Source: Desemzia sp. RIT 804 (GTDB lineage Bacteria > Bacillota > Bacilli > Lactobacillales > Carnobacteriaceae). Taken from it: 64,000 bases of DNA. The stretch spans positions 62,001-126,000 of the forward strand of contig NZ_JAFEMV010000003.1 of assembly GCF_016892605.1 (NCBI RefSeq), written 5' to 3'. The notes under the pieces were generated by a model. That model was not told the origin of the DNA and did not search any database. It was given only the letters and a program-made list of their open reading frames with translations. The translations under genes were made by a program, and so were the position numbers. Below, one piece after another: positions 58,941 to 64,000 of the stretch; the stretch's first letter is position 1; each line of letters begins with the position of its first letter.

Positions 58941-59576
58941 TTAATCAACTACCGTAACGTCTAGAAATACTTTGATGAAGTAATTGGCTTGTCGAGAATT
59001 GACTTTGCAGCCTTTCAAATTTTCTAGTTGGACTGTCAGTTGTTCAAAATCACACGTGCTCAAGTCCATCTTCTTCAAATTAGTAGCCGAAAAATTCACC
59101 TGATCAACATCGCATTGAGAAAATACAGTTGTTTGAAGCTGACATTCGATAAAGTCGGCACTATTCAATAGACAACCTTCAAATCGGGTCGTTTTGATTT
59201 TCGAGTCACTAAAATTAGCCAAATTCATTTTGCATTCTTGAAAGTGGACATTTCCCAAATAATTCTCAGTGAATGAAGTCCCTACCATTTTACAATTGAT
59301 AAAATGTGTCCGATGAATCGATCCTTTAGACAAATCACAATTGGATAAGTCGCAATTTCTAAATATGCAGTTGCTGATTTCAATGCCGATGAATTCATTT
59401 GCTGCAAAAGTAACATTTTCAAAAATGCAACGTTCAATAACAGGGTGTTGAATACTTTGATGCTCAATCAATTCTTTGGATATGTTCACATTTTCGATCA
59501 GAAAATCTTCATCATCAAAAATCTGAAAAAACGTTCCCTTTACATTCTGTTTTTCGTTTACATTGGGTTGTAACAT
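58941..59576 (-). CDS. Pentapeptide-repeat protein
   Basis: A 211-residue protein made of pentapeptide repeats from about residue 45 on (CDLSNCDLSKGSIH, MNLANFSDSKI, LNSADFIECQL, VNFSATNLKKMDLSTCDF), which fold as a right-handed square helix. Qnr/MfpA proteins of this length mimic DNA and protect gyrase from quinolones, and chromosomal Gram-positive Qnr proteins are about 210 residues. Qnr function is possible but not shown by any specific residue. GAGGAGG precedes the ATG. Confidence 0.85.
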   Translation of the reverse strand: MLQPNVNEKQNVKGTFFQIFDDEDFLIENVNISKELIEHQSIQHPVIERCIFENVTFAANEFIGIEISNCIFRNCDLSNCDLSKGSIHRTHFINCKMVGTSFTENYLGNVHFQECKMNLANFSDSKIKTTRFEGCLLNSADFIECQLQTTVFSQCDVDQVNFSATNLKKMDLSTCDFEQLTVQLENLKGCKVNSRQANYFIKVFLDVTVVD

Positions 59577-59684
59577 GAAGCGAACCTCCTCTTAGTGTCC
59601 TCCTTATCATACACAAATTCAGAAAAACAACATAGCCTGTTCCATTCGTCAAACAATTGAATCTAACTTTTGAAGGAATTTCTC

Positions 59685-60521
59685 TCAATACCATTCTCTT
59701 CGTTTTCGGGTAGCTCGGCTAAAGATAATTTTCAGCTCTTCTTCATCATTTTCTTCTAGTGTATGTTTTAAGGCGTTCAATTCCACTTCAAATTGCTCGA
59801 TCGATTCTAGCAAGGCAGTTCGGTTATTTAAAAACAATTCACTCCACAATTCGGCATTGATATCTGCGATCCTTGTGAGTTCTTGAAAACTATTCCCAGC
59901 AAAAGTCAGTGTTTCTTCTGAAGCTTGCGTACTGTTAACGACCGCTACAGACAACGCATGCATCAATTGGCTGACATAAGCGATTTGTTCGTCATGTTTT
60001 TCAGGTGTAACTCGTGTCACTTGAGTAAAACCTATTTCTTTATAAAGCTTTTCAATGATTTTTAAAGAAGCTTCTTTATTTGCAGGGATAGGTGTCAGTA
60101 AGGCATTAGCCCCTATAAACCGTGTATGGTCCGCTCCATCGATTCCTTTCTTCTCACTGCCGCGCATGGGATGAGCAAAAACAAAATCTGCTGTTGCAGG
60201 CAGAATTTCAGCGACTTGTTTTATGATTGCGGTCTTAACTCCTGTCACATCCGTTAGAATAACCCCGTCTTTCAGGTCATTTTTGTATTGTTCAACAAAT
60301 GGTGCAATTTGACTCGGATAAAGAGACAGCATGATGACATCCATCCCCTGTAGAATATCTTTAGCATCTAGAAATCCTTTTTTGATCATGCCCTTTTTTT
60401 CAGCCGTTAGTAATGTCGCTTCGTTGACATCTATCCCATAAACATTTTTGTATCCAGCTGCTTGAAGCCCCATTGCAAAAGAACCTCCAATGACTCCTAA
60501 TCCCACAATAGCGATATTCAT
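59685..60521 (-). CDS. tyrA: Prephenate dehydrogenase
   Basis: Converts prephenate to 4-hydroxyphenylpyruvate with NAD, the tyrosine branch. The 278-residue protein has the nucleotide-binding start MNIAIVGLGVIGGSFAMGL, the active-site HPMRGSEKKGIDGA and the helical dimer domain. No ACT or AroQ mutase domain is fused, so feedback by tyrosine must differ from larger enzymes. Its ATG overlaps the aroQ stop (ATGA). It ends the aroE-aroK-aroQ-tyrA operon. Confidence 0.93.
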   Translation of the reverse strand: MNIAIVGLGVIGGSFAMGLQAAGYKNVYGIDVNEATLLTAEKKGMIKKGFLDAKDILQGMDVIMLSLYPSQIAPFVEQYKNDLKDGVILTDVTGVKTAIIKQVAEILPATADFVFAHPMRGSEKKGIDGADHTRFIGANALLTPIPANKEASLKIIEKLYKEIGFTQVTRVTPEKHDEQIAYVSQLMHALSVAVVNSTQASEETLTFAGNSFQELTRIADINAELWSELFLNNRTALLESIEQFEVELNALKHTLEENDEEELKIIFSRATRKRREWY

Positions 60522-60967
60522 TTTCTACCCCCTGAGTTTGTACTTTCTTTTAACGCTTGAACAGCTAACAAGTAACCTGTCGCTCCAAATCCTGAGATTT
60601 GTCCAATACAGGCCGGTGCTATGACAGATTCTTTCCTAAAAGACTCTCGAGCATGGATAGCACTTAAATGTATCTCAACAGTTGGTACAGCCACAGCTTT
60701 CACTGCATCATGAATTGCATAACTGTAATGGGTGTAAGCTGCCGGATTCAGTATGATTCCATCCGCTTTATCCATATGAGCTTGTTGGATGCGGTCAATC
60801 AAGTCCCCTTCAGAGTTGCTTTGAAAAAAAGAACAGCTTACACCTTGTTTTTCAGCGTATTCTTGTATTTTACTTTCTATCTCTTCCAACGTTTGTGTTC
60901 CATAAACTTCTGGTTCTCGGGTACCTAAAAAATTTAAATTGGGTCCATTGATAATGACAAGTTTCAT
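60518..60967 (-). CDS. aroQ: 3-dehydroquinate dehydratase, type II
   Basis: Third step of the shikimate pathway. The 149-residue type II enzyme has the tyrosine loop INGPNLNFLGTREPEVYG, SEGDLIDRIQQA, LNPAAYTHYSYAI and VEIHLSAIHARESFR, with the catalytic His. It lies one base after aroK and overlaps tyrA. Confidence 0.95.
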   Translation of the reverse strand: MKLVIINGPNLNFLGTREPEVYGTQTLEEIESKIQEYAEKQGVSCSFFQSNSEGDLIDRIQQAHMDKADGIILNPAAYTHYSYAIHDAVKAVAVPTVEIHLSAIHARESFRKESVIAPACIGQISGFGATGYLLAVQALKESTNSGGRK

Positions 60968-60968
60968 T

Positions 60969-61490
60969 TTATACTCTCCTTTTAGGGATAATAGTTTCTG
61001 GAAGATGAGCTTTGATTTCAGCTAATACATGTTCCAAAGTAGACTGATTTTCCACTCTAAAATCTGCAGCTGCTCGATATAACTCAAAGCGTTCTTCATA
61101 CAATTGGTATAGCTTATTCTCTCCTTCTTTTAACAAAGGTCGATGCCCAATTTCAATATCTTCGATGATGTGTTCAACAGGTCGATCAATAAAGACGATC
61201 CAACCTGTTTTTCTTAACGCCTTCATATTTTCCTGATCAAGTACTATCCCGCCGCCACACGAAATGACAGTATGGCTTTCTTTTGCAGCTATTGCTTTAC
61301 AAGCTTCAGCTTCTATAGCTCTGAAATGGGCTTCGCTCACTTCAAATAATTCTGGAATAGACTGATTGGTTATTTGTTCAATAAACAGATCGATGTCTCT
61401 AAAAGGCAAAGCTAGTTGTTGACTCAGCTGTTCACCAACGCTGCTTTTCCCGCTTCCTGTCATACCGATCAATACCAGATTCGTTTTCAT
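60969..61490 (-). CDS. aroK: Shikimate kinase
   Basis: Phosphorylates shikimate. The 173-residue P-loop kinase has LIGMTGSGKSSVGEQL, the substrate-binding FRDIDLFIE and ISCGGGIVLD, and RPLLKEG for the lid. ATG 61490 follows AAGGAG and overlaps the aroE stop by four bases. Confidence 0.94.
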   Translation of the reverse strand: MKTNLVLIGMTGSGKSSVGEQLSQQLALPFRDIDLFIEQITNQSIPELFEVSEAHFRAIEAEACKAIAAKESHTVISCGGGIVLDQENMKALRKTGWIVFIDRPVEHIIEDIEIGHRPLLKEGENKLYQLYEERFELYRAAADFRVENQSTLEHVLAEIKAHLPETIIPKRRV

Positions 61491-62302
61491 AGGCTCTCTC
61501 CTTGTCGTCCTTTCCATTCCGAGAGCAATTGTTCCGTGATCTGTTCATCAATAGAACAATTTCCCCAGATCTCCACTGCTCGAATCGCTTGCCCGACTAA
61601 CATATCTAATCCGTTAGCGGTTTGTTTGTTGTTTTTCTGCCCCAGCTTTAAAAAAGCTGTTTCACTAGGGTTGTAAATCAAGTCGATCAAATAATCAAAT
61701 CGTTGGATAGAGGTTTCGCTTAATGGAGAATCTTTAACGTTAGGGTACATCCCGATAGGTGTCGTATTGATCAAATAATCTCCACTGAGCTTTTCTGCTT
61801 CTTCATAATTGGTATACCTTTTATTTTTTGTATCTTCAAAACGTTCTGGAGTCCTTGAAGCAATATAGAGCTGTTTGATTCCATGGTCTATCAAATAAGC
61901 TTCAACTGTTTTGGCTGCTCCGCCTGAACCTAAAACAACAGCTGTCTTGCCTTTTACATCCCAGTTTCTACGGTTGATAATCAAACCAAAACCACTATAA
62001 TCGGTATTGTGTCCTATCAATTTCCCATTTACGTTTTCAATCGTATTTACCGCTCCCAATTTTTTGGCAAATGGATCGATCTCGTCCAAATAAGGCATAA
62101 CAGCTTCTTTATAAGGAATTGTGACATTAACTCCTTTGATCGATAGTGTTTGAATTCCATCTATTGCTGATTTCAACTGTGATGGAGGAAACGCAAAAAG
62201 CTTATATGCAGCATCCATTCCTATTTTTTGATAAATCATCTTATGGAGGCTTGGCGAAAAACTATGTACCAGAGATTCTCCAAATAATCCGTAAAAGTTC
62301 AT
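61487..62302 (-). CDS. aroE: Shikimate dehydrogenase
   Basis: Reduces 3-dehydroshikimate with NADPH. The 271-residue enzyme has LVHSFSPSLHKMIY, GVNVTIPYKEAVMPYLDEI with the catalytic Lys, GHNTDYSGFG, and the dinucleotide motif VVLGSGGAAKTVEAYL. It is the first gene of the operon, with a promoter about 35 bases upstream. Confidence 0.95.
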   Translation of the reverse strand: MNFYGLFGESLVHSFSPSLHKMIYQKIGMDAAYKLFAFPPSQLKSAIDGIQTLSIKGVNVTIPYKEAVMPYLDEIDPFAKKLGAVNTIENVNGKLIGHNTDYSGFGLIINRRNWDVKGKTAVVLGSGGAAKTVEAYLIDHGIKQLYIASRTPERFEDTKNKRYTNYEEAEKLSGDYLINTTPIGMYPNVKDSPLSETSIQRFDYLIDLIYNPSETAFLKLGQKNNKQTANGLDMLVGQAIRAVEIWGNCSIDEQITEQLLSEWKGRQGESL

Positions 62303-62337
62303 AAAGCACCCCTTCCAATCATTTGATAATGTGTTGA

Positions 62338-62366
62338 AGTATAGACAAAAGAAATATAAAATTCAA
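62338..62366 (-). promoter_or_regulatory. Promoter of the aroE operon
   Basis: Minus-strand TTGAAT (62361-62366) and TATACT (62338-62343) are 17 bases apart. The untranslated leader would be only about 30 bases, with no attenuator. Confidence 0.65.
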
Positions 62367-62471
62367 TTAGAAATATAAATAAACATTTTTTTGCATACTC
62401 CTGATTCGTTTGCTCTCAACGGTTCAGGCTGCTTTTTTTAAAAAACGTTTCACAAAATATTTTTCTTTTTG

Positions 62472-62500
62472 TTGACAATGATTTTTTTAATTGCTAGTAT
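62472..62500 (+). promoter_or_regulatory. Promoter of the aromatic leader/DAHP synthase operon
   Basis: Consensus -35 TTGACA (62472-62477), 17-base spacer ending in TGC, and -10 TAGTAT (62495-62500), an extended -10 promoter. It stands about 50 bases before the leader peptide start. Confidence 0.85.
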
Positions 62501-62553
62501 TGGTCTCACCAGTTGGACAGCAGCTGATACCAAACAATTGAGGAGAGACTAAC

Positions 62554-62649
62554 ATGAACTTACAACTTCAAATAGTTACAGACCTACAATTGAATAATTA
62601 TTACTTTAGCTTCTTTAGGAACAAATCTATGGAGGCTAGAGATATTTGA
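62554..62649 (+). CDS. Leader peptide with Tyr-Tyr-Phe-Ser-Phe-Phe run (31 aa)
   Basis: A 31-residue frame starting MNLQLQIVTDLQLNN, then YYFSFF at codons 62599-62616, then RNKSMEARDI and TGA at 62647-62649. GAGGAGAG lies some 6-10 bases before the ATG. Six codons, five aromatic, in a row is what a Phe/Tyr attenuator leader needs. The frame ends just before a set of mutually exclusive hairpins and precedes a DAHP synthase operon. It should act in cis only. Evidence is structural and positional. Confidence 0.8.
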   Translation: MNLQLQIVTDLQLNNYYFSFFRNKSMEARDI

Positions 62650-62793
62650 GCTGTTGACAACAGTCGCCCTATAGATTCTTTAAAAGAAATCGAATGGGGC
62701 GAACAAGTAAATACCAAACTTTAACTTATAAGTTAACCTACCCAACGCTACATTCGATATTCTTTCACAAGACTATCGGGTGTGGCGTTTTTT
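62624..62793 (+). promoter_or_regulatory. Five-segment transcription attenuator of the DAHP synthase operon
   Basis: Segment 1 AATCTATGG (62624-62632), segment 2 TCGCCCTATAGATT (62664-62677), segment 3 ATCGAATGGGGCGA (62689-62702), segment 4 AACGCTACATTCGATA (62744-62759), segment 5 TATCGGGTGTGGCGTT (62774-62789) then T-run. Pairings: 1:2 nine bp; 2:3 nine bp (TCGCCCTAT/ATGGGGCGA); 3:4 eight perfect plus four more pairs around one mismatch; 4:5 sixteen bp, the terminator. A ribosome stalled on the Tyr codons leaves 1:2, hence 3:4 and read-through. One that reaches the stop codon opens segment 1, hence 2:3 and termination. A small hairpin CTGTTGACAACAG sits at 62651-62663. Confidence 0.85.
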
Positions 62794-62826
62794 CGTTTTT
62801 CAATAATTTTAGTGGAGGAAGAATAG

Positions 62827-63363
62827 ATGATCATTCATACGTTAGGTCCAAGCAGCACCGATAGTTATGCCGTCGCAGAATCTTTTATGCAATCCCAAGA
62901 CGATGGTATTGTAGAGTATCCGTCTTTTGACAGTCTGCTCCACAACATAGATCAATTGACCGGGCAGCATGTATTGTTTCCGGTAGCTTTTAAAAGCGCC
63001 CGAAAGGATTATGGCTGGAAAGAATTTAATTATGATTACTGGGATAAAGTTGAACTTGTAGAAGTCTTTCAACGAAAAACTAAGCCCATGGTCTTGATCA
63101 AAAATAACTATTATGCAGAAGACCGCGCGATGATCCATCCGGCAACCACTATTTTTTTGAAAAAATATTTAACCGAAAAAAATGAGGACACGGTCATTGA
63201 ATTTACAGATAGTAAATACAAAGCCTGGTCAGCCTTTTGCAAGAAAAATTTGAAATACACAATCATCAGCGAGGATGTGTTTGAAAAAGAGAAAACAGCA
63301 GAATATACGATAGAAGCCCGCTACGAACCAGTAATGGTGTGGTGTTTGTACAAAATAAACTAA
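62827..63363 (+). CDS. Prephenate-dehydratase-like protein (PDT fold, no TRF motif)
   Basis: A 178-residue protein whose start, HTLGPSSTDSYAVAESFM, resembles the first strand-helix of prephenate dehydratase (LGPxGTFSxxAA). It is shorter than catalytic PDT (about 180 for the catalytic part, 280 with ACT). I see neither the conserved Thr-Arg-Phe motif nor an ACT domain. It is the first gene after the attenuator and precedes DAHP synthase by 20 bases. It may be a regulatory or diverged aromatic-ligand-binding protein; catalytic PDT is possible but not supported. GGAGGAAG precedes the ATG. Confidence 0.65.
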   Translation: MIIHTLGPSSTDSYAVAESFMQSQDDGIVEYPSFDSLLHNIDQLTGQHVLFPVAFKSARKDYGWKEFNYDYWDKVELVEVFQRKTKPMVLIKNNYYAEDRAMIHPATTIFLKKYLTEKNEDTVIEFTDSKYKAWSAFCKKNLKYTIISEDVFEKEKTAEYTIEARYEPVMVWCLYKIN

Positions 63364-63383
63364 CAATGCAGAGGAGAATGATC

Positions 63384-64000
63384 ATGATCATCGTTTTAAA
63401 AACAGGAGTTAATGCAAGTTCTATTAAAGAATTATCAGCTAAATTAGAAACACAAGGAGTAGCAGTGAGCCACTTTACAGATATCAAGCGCGACTTTTTA
63501 GGATTGATTGGCGATACTAGCGGAATCGATATTCATCACTTAAAAGCAGCTCCAGAAGTGGAACAGGTTATTCGAGTAGAAGACCCTTACAAGCGAGCGA
63601 ACAGAAAATTCCATCCCGAAAACTCCATCATCACTGTTGGAAACGAAACGATCGGTGGTCATCAGTTAGGTATCATCGCTGGTCCATGTTCTGTAGAAAG
63701 TGAAGAACAGATCGTAACGATCGCTAAACAACTTAAACAAGCTGGCGCCAACTTCTTACGCGGAGGTGCATTCAAGCCAAGAACTTCTCCATACAGTTTC
63801 CAAGGGCTTGAACTAGAAGGTTTAAGAATGCTGGAAGTGGCAAAAGCTGAAACTGGATTACCTATCGTGACTGAATTGATGTCTACCAAATGGGTGGATC
63901 AGTTTGTAGACTCTGTCGACATCATCCAAATCGGAGCACGCAATATGCAAAACTTTGATTTGCTGAAAGAAGTTGGTCGTACGCAGACACCGGTACTTTT
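63384..64000 (+). CDS. aroF: 3-deoxy-7-phosphoheptulonate (DAHP) synthase, partial
   Basis: First enzyme of the shikimate pathway, joining phosphoenolpyruvate and erythrose-4-phosphate. The first 205 residues are visible before the window ends. A ferredoxin-like N-terminal domain (about 1-70, MIIVLKTGVNASSIKELSAK) precedes the barrel, as in the type I-beta enzymes of Thermotoga. Barrel motifs include GIIAGPCSVESEEQI, FLRGGAFKPRTSPYSFQG and VTELMSTKWVD. I use ATG 63384, 7 bases after GAGGAG; ATG 63378 is too close. The N-terminal domain is known to bind tyrosine for feedback in relatives. Confidence 0.93.
   Translation, partial: MIIVLKTGVNASSIKELSAKLETQGVAVSHFTDIKRDFLGLIGDTSGIDIHHLKAAPEVEQVIRVEDPYKRANRKFHPENSIITVGNETIGGHQLGIIAGPCSVESEEQIVTIAKQLKQAGANFLRGGAFKPRTSPYSFQGLELEGLRMLEVAKAETGLPIVTELMSTKWVDQFVDSVDIIQIGARNMQNFDLLKEVGRTQTPVL

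Noticed and set aside
58941-59576. Firm call as a quinolone-resistance Qnr gene
   Set aside because: Length and repeats fit, but pentapeptide proteins of this size have varied roles and no specific Qnr loop could be confirmed by eye.

Overview
The window looks like chromosomal DNA of a low-GC Gram-positive of the order Lactobacillales. A Carnobacteriaceae or Enterococcus-like host is my best guess; that is inference from protein families, AGGAGG-type ribosome sites, sigma-A promoters, many PTS and RpiR genes, a T-box and a PyrR leader. I see no phage, insertion sequence, rRNA, tRNA or CRISPR array. Several genes are decayed.

Layout. 0-9.6 kb: DUF1129 membrane protein, HAD phosphatase, a 6-phospho-beta-glucosidase with a divergent RpiR regulator, a broken NERD gene, an unknown 366-aa protein, glutathionyl-hydroquinone reductase, and a MerR/aldo-keto reductase pair with MerR-type promoters. 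9.6-15.2 kb: orphan BrxA-like protein, GNAT, argGH behind a T-box, and an FNT-family channel. 15.2-27.3 kb: ASCH, GNAT and two LysR genes, a beta-glucoside PTS with phospho-glucosidase, a phosphatase, an MBL hydrolase, and an RpiR-MFS pair. 27.5-33.8 kb: formaldehyde detoxification (fghA, frmA), a decayed patch (LysR and YbaK pseudogenes), and a PTS IIBC. 33.8-45.2 kb: PyrR-controlled codBA and a seven-gene peptide uptake and hydrolysis operon. 45.5-58.9 kb: phosphatase, a 5 x 52-bp tandem repeat, a MarR-controlled heterodimeric ABC exporter, HelD, a YhgE/Pip protein with a divergent TetR, and a DUF218 protein. 58.9-64 kb: pentapeptide protein, aroE-aroK-aroQ-tyrA, and a divergent operon of a prephenate-dehydratase-like protein and DAHP synthase.

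The most notable content is RNA-level control. Four biosynthesis or uptake units carry transcription attenuators of three mechanisms: a T-box (argGH), a PyrR-binding attenuator (codBA), and two leader-peptide attenuators of the trp/ilv type. One leader peptide (45042-45113, minus) is 23 residues with a run of Ile/Leu codons, and its last codons form one arm of the switch; it precedes the peptide transporter/peptidase operon. The other (62554-62649, plus) is 31 residues with a Tyr-Tyr-Phe-Ser-Phe-Phe run and precedes the DAHP synthase operon; its mRNA can be drawn as a chain of mutually exclusive 1:2, 2:3, 3:4 and 4:5 pairings. The proposed logic is that shortage of branched-chain amino acids turns on peptide import and hydrolysis, and shortage of Tyr/Phe turns on the first step of aromatic synthesis. 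The pairings are visible in the sequence; the regulation is inferred.

Other features worth noting are three copies of a dispersed hairpin repeat in intergenic positions, a lone BrxA-family gene with no BREX partners, a PDT-like protein without the usual TRF motif or ACT domain, and pseudogenes whose causing lesions can be read.
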